From positions 1-21,177 of the forward strand of contig JAEUQE010000162.1 in NCBI GenBank assembly GCA_016789785.1: a stretch of DNA of 21,177 nt, given 5' to 3'. Below are positions 15,104 to 21,177 of this stretch, piece by piece (positions within the stretch are counted from its first letter, which is position 1; each line of letters opens with the position of its first letter). Made by a program: the position numbers and the translations under genes. The notes below the pieces were generated by a model that saw nothing but the letters and a program-made list of their open reading frames with translations, was not told where the DNA came from and made no database searches. This stretch comes from Bryobacterales bacterium (GTDB lineage: Bacteria > Acidobacteriota > Terriglobia > Bryobacterales > Bryobacteraceae).

Positions 15104-15901
15104 ATGCCACAAGCCAGTTATCGTGGACTCCCGGAATACGGACTTCCCATCATCGCTCCTGGTGACGAGAAGTACGAACAGTTGGTCAACGACATTCTCA
15201 GCCGTCCGCAGCCATTTCCTTCGTGGTCCGCGGAAGATCGCTCGGATGCCGCGGTTCTGGTGAATCAAAGCGGCAAGGCCATCATCGGCGCAACCTATGT
15301 GTGGCAATACACGATGCCGGATGGCCGCACGACGCGGCACATTGGCTCGAACCTCGGATCGAGCATGCAATTCGACGTGCTCACCGGCCGCGCGGCAGTG
15401 GGGGAGGATCTCTGCACGTTCATCCTGCCTCAGTCAAAGCGGCTGATTACGAGGCGCGGCATGATCGGCAACAACCTGGATGTGCTGCCGCATCTCGCCG
15501 CACGCTTTGGCGGATTTTCGGGTAGTGGTTCCGGTGGCCGCGCGGTGGGTGATGCGTACGCGAAGGCCGATCTTACGCTCGACATGGTGATACTCGAAGA
15601 TGGGCTTTGCGTGGGACCAGACGAACTGAACACGGTCGGCGAACTGCAGAGCGCCTTGCGTGAGCAGGCCGCACTGGCTTCCATAGCGGTTGAGAAGCTT
15701 CGCACCGGTGCCACGCCGGGACAGATCCTCGATCTCATCCGTCCCATGGCGCAGCGCCAGCGCTCCGGAGGATCGCAGTCCTTCGCTGGCACGTTCGTGA
15801 ACATGGCCCTTCATCAGCTTGTGCACTCGACCACCGGCGAGATCCTCGTGTGGTTCGAACAAGCGGCCAGCATTTCGGTGGACCGTCTGCACCGCGCCTG
15901 A
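15104..15901 (+). CDS. Hypothetical protein of unknown function
   Basis: I do not recognise this 265-residue protein. It has no signal peptide or membrane segment, so it is probably cytoplasmic. The N-terminal half has QSGKAIIGATYVWQYTMPDG, suggesting a small beta-rich domain. A glycine- and serine-rich stretch (FGGFSGSGSGGRAVGDAYAK) lies in the middle, followed by a helical C-terminal half (ALREQAALASIAVEKL, then QILDLIRPMAQRQRS). Codon use and length argue for a real gene, and it fills the space between divergent and convergent neighbours. ATG 15104 is chosen; the reading can extend to 15050 with a poor N-terminus. No clear Shine-Dalgarno is visible. It ends 3 bp from the convergent nitrilase gene. 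Confidence 0.65.
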   Translation: MPQASYRGLPEYGLPIIAPGDEKYEQLVNDILSRPQPFPSWSAEDRSDAAVLVNQSGKAIIGATYVWQYTMPDGRTTRHIGSNLGSSMQFDVLTGRAAVGEDLCTFILPQSKRLITRRGMIGNNLDVLPHLAARFGGFSGSGSGGRAVGDAYAKADLTLDMVILEDGLCVGPDELNTVGELQSALREQAALASIAVEKLRTGATPGQILDLIRPMAQRQRSGGSQSFAGTFVNMALHQLVHSTTGEILVWFEQAASISVDRLHRA

Positions 15902-15904
15902 CGC

Positions 15905-16774
15905 TTACTTCGTGAGGCGTCCGTAGATCTCGGGGCGGCGAAAGCGGAAGAGCGCATCGGGATCCGATCGCGCATCGAGCAGCACCGCTGCTTCCAGATC
16001 CGCGATCATCATGCCGTGTTGAGCCAGTTGCGTCGCAAGGATTTCGCCCCGTGGGCCGGCGACGAACGATCCGCCAGGAAACGTTTGATCCACGCCTGCG
16101 CAGCTCACGTGGCCACCATAGTTGCACGCGATGCCGAACACTCCGTTCTCCACGCAACGCGCACGCACGGGCGGCGCTGCCCACTCCATCCATGCTTGTG
16201 CGGTGCCCGGTGCAGGGTCCGCCGCGAACGGAAAGATCACGATCTCCACGCTGTCGAGTGCGAGCAACCGCGTCGACTCCGGAAACAGTGCATCGAAGCA
16301 AATGTTCGCTCCAATACGGCCGAGTCGTGTTTCAACCACATCCGGCGCAGGCCCGCCGTTATAGAACGGCATCTCGAATACCGGCACGTGCATCTTGCGC
16401 CACGCGCCTACCAGTCCATCAGCATCCACCAGTACAGTCGCATTGAACAGCCGGTTGCCCGCGTCTTCCAACATGCCGGCCGCGACCATCAGCCCGTGTG
16501 TGCGAGCGATCGACGAAAGATCACGAACCGCGGTTCCATCCAGAGGCTCGGCCATGTGCCTTGCTTCACGAAGTGCTTCCCGGAGCCAAGCCGCATGATC
16601 GCCAAGCGGATGATTCGGGAGGAAACCCGTCAAGGAGAGTTCAGGAAAGACGACAAGCTCGACGCCTTCACTTGCCGCGCGCTTGCACCACGCGTCTATC
16701 GCCGCAAGATTCGCCGCCGTCTGCGCGGGCTTCGACTCGCTGTTGATCGCCGCGACTCGAACGGTCTTCTTCAC
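15905..16774 (-). CDS. Carbon-nitrogen hydrolase (nitrilase-fold amidase)
   Basis: The protein has 289 residues with the nitrilase catalytic set: Glu45 (VVFPELSLTGF), Lys127 (AWRKMHVPVFE), a second Glu at 134, and Cys159 (GRIGANICFDALFPE). The N-terminal VRVAAINSESKPAQTAANL is typical. Family members hydrolyse amides or nitriles through a Cys thioester; the exact substrate cannot be read, though an aliphatic or omega-amidase or N-carbamoyl amidohydrolase role is plausible. It is cytoplasmic. The start is GTG, and its GTGA overlaps the pheT stop (16771-16774), so it is translated with the phenylalanyl-tRNA synthetase operon. There is no obvious functional link to tRNA charging. Confidence 0.9.
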   Translation of the reverse strand: MKKTVRVAAINSESKPAQTAANLAAIDAWCKRAASEGVELVVFPELSLTGFLPNHPLGDHAAWLREALREARHMAEPLDGTAVRDLSSIARTHGLMVAAGMLEDAGNRLFNATVLVDADGLVGAWRKMHVPVFEMPFYNGGPAPDVVETRLGRIGANICFDALFPESTRLLALDSVEIVIFPFAADPAPGTAQAWMEWAAPPVRARCVENGVFGIACNYGGHVSCAGVDQTFPGGSFVAGPRGEILATQLAQHGMMIADLEAAVLLDARSDPDALFRFRRPEIYGRLTK

Positions 16775-19104
16775 ACGCGCAGCTCATGGCCAAGGCTACG
16801 CATGCCCGCGATGATCTGATCGCGAATCACGCTGACCTCTTCGCTCGACAGCGTGCGATCGTGCGCCGCAACTGTGATCCGGAACGACACGCTCTTCGAA
16901 CCTTCGGGCAACGGTGCACCTTCGTACTGCCTCAAGAACACGATGCTGTCCACATTGGCCCCGCCAAACTGCCCGATCGATTCGTGCAGATCGCCGACCA
17001 GCGTGCGGCGCCCCGTGATCACTGAAAGATCGAACGCGCTTTCGGGGAACCGCCGCACCGGCTTGTAGCGTTTCGCGACTTCACCGAGCGCTTGCACGGC
17101 GCCAAGGTCGAGATCGAGCACAACAGCGCGTCCCGCCTCCACATACTTCGGATGGAACTCGAACAGCCGCCCAACCATCGCGCCGCGCCACAGGACTTCC
17201 GCCGCGCGCGAAGGATGCTCGTAGCCGGTCCCATGGGCGGGTCGCAGCACGCATCCCGGAAGCACGCACTCGGCAAGGCGCTTCAGCTCGAAGAGAGTCT
17301 CGCTCAGTCCCGCGCGCGAATACATCGCGGCCGTGAGATGCGGGATCTCATCCGGCAGCGAGCCATCCTTCTTATGAATCGCAAAGCCCACTTCGAAGAG
17401 ACGGAAACTCTCGTGGTGCTTGGCGTTCTCCACAATGTTGCGCCAGATGCCGGGGATCAGTGTCGTGCGCATCAGCCCCTGTTCCACGCTAATCGGATTG
17501 GCGACCTTCACGTGTCCTTCCGGATCAAGACCGAACTTGCGGGCGAGATCCTCACTCACGAACGAGTAGTTGTAGACCTCATCGAAGCCCTGCCCCGCCA
17601 CCAGATGCCGCATGTTGCGCAGGAACGCGCGCCGCGGATCCTGAAAAGGCGGGGTAGTGGGAACTTCCGGTGCGATCGGTGTGATGGTCGCATAGCCGAT
17701 CATGCGTCCGATCTCTTCCACCAGATCATCCTTGATGGAGACGTCTTTCGTCGCACGCCATGTCGGCACCGTCACCGCAAACAAACCAGGCTTGGGCTCG
17801 GTGACGCCGAACTGCAGCGCCTCGAGAATGCCGCGAACTTCGGCTGCTGCGATCTCGCGGCCCAGCTTACGCACGAGCCAGGAAATCGGCAGATCGATGG
17901 GCGCGGGCATCTTGCGTCCACCGGCCGCATCGGCAAGTCCGCCCACCACGCGGCATCCGGGAGAGACGATCTCCAGCAGTTCGACAGCACGCGCAAGAGC
18001 ACGCACCGTGTTCGCTGGATCCTGTGATTTCTCGAAGCGCTGCGATGCGTCGGTACGCAGCTTGAGGCGCGTGGATGTACGCCGGATGTTGGCTGCGTGG
18101 AAGTTCGCACTCTCCAGCACCAGCCGTGTGGTGGCATCGTTGATTGCGCTGTGCTTGCCGCCGATGACTCCAGCGAGCGCGATCGCGCCATCCTTGTCCG
18201 CGATGACGAGTGCCGCGGGTGTCAGCGTGTAGCTTTCCTCATTGAGCGCATCGTAGAGTTCACCCTCGCGCGCGTTGCGGACGAAGATGGTGTCACCCGC
18301 GAGCTTGTCCGCATCGAAGGCATGCATGGGCTGGCCGAGCTCGGCCATGATGTAATTCGTCACATCGACCACGTTGTTGATCGGATTCAACCCGACCGAC
18401 TGCAGCCGGTACTGAAGCCACAGCGGCGACGGTTGCACCGTGACGTTCTCCACGACGAGCGCGCTGTATCGCGGGCAAAGCGTGTAGTCCTCGATCTCGA
18501 CTTTCACAGGCGCCGGCGTTGCCGGAACTCTGCTCATATCGACGGGATCGCGCAACGGCAGGCCAGTGATGGCCGACACTTCGCGCGCCATGCCGTGATG
18601 ACCCCACAGGTCGGGGCGATGCGTGAGGGACTTGTTGTCCACTTCGATCACGACATCGGGAATCGAGCCGGGCAGGGGAGTGCCGGGTTCGGCATCGAGT
18701 TCCACAATACCTTCGTGATCGCGATTCACGCCAAGCTCGCGGCCGCTTGCCAGCATGCCCGCGCTCTCCACGCCATCAATCGCGCGGCGTCCGATCTCGC
18801 GGCCTTCCAGCGTCGTGCCCGGCGGCACCCATGCAGTCACAATACCGGCGCGGCAATTGGGCGCACCACAAACCACGGTATGTTTGCCGAGTGGTCCCGC
18901 ATCAATGAGCGCCTTGCGATTGTGGCTGTCACCCAACGGTTCGACATTGAGGACGCGCGCCGCGACGACCTTGGAGAAATGCTCGCCGACGCCTTCCAAA
19001 CCTTCGCATTCCGCTGTCTTGATCGTAATGAGGCCCATCAGCTCACGCGGCTCGGCGGTCAGCCCCGGCACCATTTCCTTGAGCCAGTTATAAGAGAACT
19101 TCAA
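16771..19104 (-). CDS. pheT: Phenylalanyl-tRNA synthetase beta subunit
   Basis: The protein has 777 residues, the usual bacterial length. It joins PheS in the alpha2-beta2 enzyme that charges tRNA-Phe in the cytoplasm. It begins MKFSYNWLKEMV, as in the family. A tRNA-binding OB fold follows (about 40-150), then the B3/B4 editing domain (about 215-390, with LNPINNVVDVTNYIMAELGQ and HAFDADKL), the B5 domain, the synthetase-like core (RTDASQRFEKSQDP; DLVEEIGRMIGY) and a C-terminal ferredoxin-fold anticodon-binding domain (RFPESAFDLSVIT to the end). The start codon is TTG at 19104, supported by AGGAAGGA about 9 nt upstream. The gap to pheS is 15 bp, and the stop overlaps the nitrilase start. Confidence 0.97.
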   Translation of the reverse strand: MKFSYNWLKEMVPGLTAEPRELMGLITIKTAECEGLEGVGEHFSKVVAARVLNVEPLGDSHNRKALIDAGPLGKHTVVCGAPNCRAGIVTAWVPPGTTLEGREIGRRAIDGVESAGMLASGRELGVNRDHEGIVELDAEPGTPLPGSIPDVVIEVDNKSLTHRPDLWGHHGMAREVSAITGLPLRDPVDMSRVPATPAPVKVEIEDYTLCPRYSALVVENVTVQPSPLWLQYRLQSVGLNPINNVVDVTNYIMAELGQPMHAFDADKLAGDTIFVRNAREGELYDALNEESYTLTPAALVIADKDGAIALAGVIGGKHSAINDATTRLVLESANFHAANIRRTSTRLKLRTDASQRFEKSQDPANTVRALARAVELLEIVSPGCRVVGGLADAAGGRKMPAPIDLPISWLVRKLGREIAAAEVRGILEALQFGVTEPKPGLFAVTVPTWRATKDVSIKDDLVEEIGRMIGYATITPIAPEVPTTPPFQDPRRAFLRNMRHLVAGQGFDEVYNYSFVSEDLARKFGLDPEGHVKVANPISVEQGLMRTTLIPGIWRNIVENAKHHESFRLFEVGFAIHKKDGSLPDEIPHLTAAMYSRAGLSETLFELKRLAECVLPGCVLRPAHGTGYEHPSRAAEVLWRGAMVGRLFEFHPKYVEAGRAVVLDLDLGAVQALGEVAKRYKPVRRFPESAFDLSVITGRRTLVGDLHESIGQFGGANVDSIVFLRQYEGAPLPEGSKSVSFRITVAAHDRTLSSEEVSVIRDQIIAGMRSLGHELRV

Positions 19105-19119
19105 CGCGGTTCGTCCTTC

Positions 19120-20142
19120 CTAGAATTGACGCAGAAAGCGCAGGTCGCCACCCTGCAAGTAGCGGATATCGTCGATGCCGTAGCGCATCATCACGAGGCG
19201 CGTGAGCCCGAGCCCAAAGGCGAAGCCGCCCCATTCTTCGGGGTCGATGCCGCCCATGCGCAGCACGTTGGGATGTACCAGACCGCAGGGTAGAAGCTCC
19301 ACCCATCCGCTCTGTTTGCACACCGGGCAGCCCGGACCGCCGCAGATGAGGCACTGCACGTCGAGTTCGAACCCCGGTTCCACGAAGGGGAAGTAGCCAG
19401 GCCGCAACCGCACCGTCACTTCGCGTCCGAAGATGTGCTTGAGCAGCGTCTTCATGAAATAGAGCATGTGCGCGATGGAGACGTTGCGGTCCACCATCAT
19501 GCCTTCGAGTTGATAGAACGTGTGCTCGTGCGAAGGATCCACTTCCTCATTGCGGAAGACACGGCCTGGCGCGATCATGCGCAGCGGCGGACCCAGTTTG
19601 GCCATGCCGCGAACCTGAACGCAGGAGGTGTGCGTGCGAAGGCAATTGCCATCGGTGAGCCAGAAGGTGTCCTGCATGTCGCGTGCGGGATGATCGGGTG
19701 GGATGTTCAGCGCGTCGAAATTGTTGTACTCAGTTTCGACTTCCGGCCCATCAAGCACAGCCACTCCCATCGACGTGAAGAGGTCTTCCAGTTCTTCCCG
19801 AATCTGAGTCAGTGGATGCAGCACGCCCGGACGGGTGCCAGGCGCCGGCAATGTGAGATCGACCCACTCGGCATCCAGCTTTAAGGACAGTGCGGCATCT
19901 TCGAACTCCCGCTTACGGCCATCGAACAGTGCTTCGAGTTCAGTCTTGGCGCTGTTGAGCAGTTTGCCGATGCGGGCACGATCTTCTGGTGCGAGCTTGC
20001 CCATGCCCTTGCTGATTTCGGCAAGTGCGCCTTTGCGGCCAAGAACCTCCACGCGAACAGCTTCGAGTTGGTCGGGCGTCGACGCGCCTCGGATACGTTC
20101 GCGTGCGGATTGAGCCAGTGATTCCAGTTGCGATTCCACCAT
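19120..20142 (-). CDS. pheS: Phenylalanyl-tRNA synthetase alpha subunit
   Basis: The protein has 340 residues, normal for bacterial PheS. A coiled-coil tRNA-binding arm covers about 1-90 (GRKGALAEISKGMGKL). The class II core shows LRTHTSCVQVRGM, motif 2 APGRVFRNEEVDPSHEHTFY followed by QLEGMMVD, the Phe-pocket segment YFPFVEPGFELDV, and motif 3 GGFAFGLGLTRLVMMRYGI. A Cys-rich turn (CLICGGPGCPVCKQSGW, about 268-284) may bind zinc or be structural; it also appears in some other bacterial PheS. The gene leads the pheS-pheT-nitrilase operon. ATG 20142 has no good Shine-Dalgarno; TAGAAT lies 15 nt in front of it. Confidence 0.97.
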   Translation of the reverse strand: MVESQLESLAQSARERIRGASTPDQLEAVRVEVLGRKGALAEISKGMGKLAPEDRARIGKLLNSAKTELEALFDGRKREFEDAALSLKLDAEWVDLTLPAPGTRPGVLHPLTQIREELEDLFTSMGVAVLDGPEVETEYNNFDALNIPPDHPARDMQDTFWLTDGNCLRTHTSCVQVRGMAKLGPPLRMIAPGRVFRNEEVDPSHEHTFYQLEGMMVDRNVSIAHMLYFMKTLLKHIFGREVTVRLRPGYFPFVEPGFELDVQCLICGGPGCPVCKQSGWVELLPCGLVHPNVLRMGGIDPEEWGGFAFGLGLTRLVMMRYGIDDIRYLQGGDLRFLRQF

Positions 20143-20157
20143 GTGAGGGAATCTTTC

Positions 20158-20163
20158 ATTCTA
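20158..20163 (-). promoter_or_regulatory. Putative -10 (TAGAAT) of pheS
   Basis: TAGAAT on the minus strand ends 15 nt before ATG 20142, giving a predicted leader of about 8 nt. If this is the main promoter, the hairpin and short ORF further upstream are outside the pheS transcript. No matching -35 is evident. Confidence 0.45.
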
Positions 20164-20213
20164 GCGCGGTGTGGGATCTGTCTTGCTGTCGGGGCGGGCC
20201 GCGGCGAGCACCG

Positions 20214-20271
20214 AAAAAGACCCGTGAGCGGCATGCGAAGCCCGGCAGCCCGGCGCTCTGCAGTGCGGGTC
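20214..20271 (-). terminator. Terminator-like hairpin in the pheST leader
   Basis: On the minus strand GACCCG (20271-20266) pairs with CGGGTC (20224-20219) and is followed directly by TTTTT (20218-20214). Inside it, CCGG-type arms form a second stem with one bulge (20257-20239, loop GCTG). It may be a pheST attenuator or a backup terminator for the upstream E2 gene. Confidence 0.4.
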
Positions 20272-20322
20272 GCTGGCGTCGCGCATACATTCTGATTCCA
20301 GGCCGCCCCACTCGATGCGCCC

Positions 20323-20361
20323 AAAAAGGAAAAGCCCGCGAGTTCCAAAGAGCCCGCGGGC
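20323..20361 (-). terminator. Intrinsic terminator of the E2 gene
   Basis: On the minus strand a GCCCGCG/CGCGGGC stem (20361-20355 with 20340-20334, 14-nt loop) is followed by TTTTCCTTTTT (20333-20323). It starts 24 bp after the E2 stop codon and separates that transcript from pheST. Confidence 0.88.
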
Positions 20362-20385
20362 CTTGATCCAACTCGTGAACCAGCC

Positions 20386-21177
20386 TTACAGCACCTGCTC
20401 GGACCAATTCTCCAGAATCTGCTTCACCTTCTGACAGAACTGATCCGCCATCGCGCCGTCGATCAGGCGATGGTCGAACGTCAGTGCGAGATAGCACATG
20501 GAGCGGATGGCGATGGCATCGTCGATTACCACAGGCATCTTCTCCACGGCGCCGACACCAAGAATCGCGACCTGCGGCTGGTTGATCACGGGCGTCGCGA
20601 AGATGCTGCCGAAGCTGCCGAAGTTGGTGATGGAGAACGTGCCGCCCTGCACTTCATCGGGCTTCAACTGCTTGGAGCGCGCACGGCCCGCCAGATCCAC
20701 CACGGCGCGCTGCAAGCCGACCACGTTGCGCTCATCCGCATTGCGAATCACCGGGACAATCAGGCCCGCGCCGCCATCCAGCGCAACGGCCACGCCGACA
20801 TTCACATCGTTGTGATAGATGACGTTGTTGCCCTCAATCGACGCATTGATGATGGGGAACGCACGCAACGCTTCGGCCGCCGCGCGAATGACGAACGGCA
20901 GGTACGTAAGCGAGAAGCCGTAGCGCTCCTGGAACTGGCCCTTCAACTTCTCGCGCAGCTTCGCGACCTTCGTCAGGTCGACGCGATGCACCGTGGTGAC
21001 ATGCGCCGAGGTCCGCTTGGAGAACACCATGTGTTCGGCGATCTTGGAGCGCATGGTTGACATGGGCTCCACGCGCGTCTTCGCAGGTCCGGTGCGAGGC
21101 AGTGGCGCGACCTCGCCGGCCGCGGGTGCCGCGGGCGCGACGTAGGCCGGAGCCGCCGGAGCCATGGATGCCGCGGC
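20386..21177 (-). CDS. 2-oxo acid dehydrogenase E2 component (dihydrolipoamide acyltransferase), C-terminal part, cut by window edge
   Basis: 263 codons are present and the frame is open to the right edge, so the lipoyl and E3-binding domains lie outside. An Ala/Pro-rich linker (SMAPAAPAYVAPAAPAAGE) leads into the catalytic domain: MSTMRSKIAEHMVFSKRTSA, then INASIEGNNVIYHNDVNVGV, GGTFSITNFGSFGSIFATPV, and the active-site motif TFDHRLIDGAMAD with its catalytic His and Asp. The enzyme transfers acyl groups from lipoate to CoA in the cytoplasmic 2-oxo-acid dehydrogenase complex. The sequence style (INQPQVAILGVGAVEKMPVV, IAIRSMCYLALTFDHR) resembles SucB-like succinyltransferases, but pyruvate or branched-chain specificity is not excluded. 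It has its own terminator and is probably the last gene of its operon. Confidence 0.93.
   Translation of the reverse strand, partial: AAASMAPAAPAYVAPAAPAAGEVAPLPRTGPAKTRVEPMSTMRSKIAEHMVFSKRTSAHVTTVHRVDLTKVAKLREKLKGQFQERYGFSLTYLPFVIRAAAEALRAFPIINASIEGNNVIYHNDVNVGVAVALDGGAGLIVPVIRNADERNVVGLQRAVVDLAGRARSKQLKPDEVQGGTFSITNFGSFGSIFATPVINQPQVAILGVGAVEKMPVVIDDAIAIRSMCYLALTFDHRLIDGAMADQFCQKVKQILENWSEQVL

Larger units (their letters stand above)
20156..20290 (-). other. Possible pheST leader peptide ORF (44 codons)
   Basis: ATG 20290 opens a 44-codon frame ending in TGA at 20156, just before pheS. It contains three Phe codons, two adjacent (SRVFFGARR) exactly at the T-run after a hairpin. Leader peptides with Phe codons control pheST by attenuation in Enterobacteria. 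This one is long and Arg-rich, with no clear Shine-Dalgarno, so chance is a real alternative. Confidence 0.2.

Noticed and set aside
18097..19293. 398-codon open frame on the plus strand opposite pheT and pheS
   Set aside because: It lies antisense to two unmistakable tRNA synthetase genes, has no recognisable domain, and is explained by the high GC at third codon positions.
1..21177. CRISPR array, IS element, tRNA or defence island
   Set aside because: No regularly spaced repeats, transposase or integrase genes, terminal inverted repeats or cloverleaf sequences were seen; all sizeable genes belong to metabolic, envelope, regulatory or translation families.

Overview
The window is high-GC bacterial DNA, densely packed, with mixed gene orientation and ordinary bacterial gene structure. 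The gene mix is a PQQ dehydrogenase with a diheme cytochrome c, PEP-CTERM proteins, Tat-exported sulfatases, a secreted PQQ-like beta-propeller, a LytS/LytR-type two-component pair and a CocE-type hydrolase. It resembles soil Acidobacteriota of the Bryobacterales/Solibacter type. That placement is inference from gene content; no rRNA or other phylogenetic marker beyond pheST is present. I see no mobile element, CRISPR array, tRNA or rRNA.

Layout: 1-1046 (minus) holds a diheme cytochrome c and, overlapping by 4 bp, the start of a PQQ-dependent dehydrogenase cut by the window edge. 1047-1666 has no convincing gene. A secreted non-specific nuclease (minus) and an exported adenosine/SAH-deaminase-like amidohydrolase (plus) diverge from about 2414-2616. 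Two PEP-CTERM surface proteins follow, separated by a strong intrinsic terminator, and then a LytS-type kinase and LytTR regulator joined by an ATGA overlap. 7539-10390 (minus) is a tandem pair of near-identical sulfatases, with a divergent secreted beta-propeller protein at 10447. 11742-13095 is a TetR regulator and a secreted TPR protein, each preceded by a GACCGA-type palindrome. A secreted CocE-type acyl hydrolase (minus) and an unrecognised 265-residue protein (plus) come next. The right end (minus strand) is pheS-pheT-nitrilase, with the E2 component of a 2-oxo-acid dehydrogenase complex upstream of its own terminator and cut by the right edge.

How the parts work together: the cytochrome probably takes electrons from the quinoprotein. 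The kinase/regulator pair senses the envelope and may control nearby genes. The sulfatases probably desulfate polysaccharides outside the cytoplasm. The TetR protein has an obvious operator inside its own promoter and a second one before the TPR gene. pheS and pheT form phenylalanyl-tRNA synthetase, and a nitrilase-fold amidase is translationally coupled to them.

The main thread in Part 2 is promoter architecture. At least four genes have a -10-like hexamer that ends only 5-7 nt before the start codon, which predicts leaderless transcripts, and several more have it 11-15 nt away. Other points are the paired TetR operators with different half-site spacing, a possible Phe-codon leader/attenuator before pheST, and an intrinsic terminator 15 nt before a PEP-CTERM gene. 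I did not find a clearly new multi-gene defence or metabolic system.
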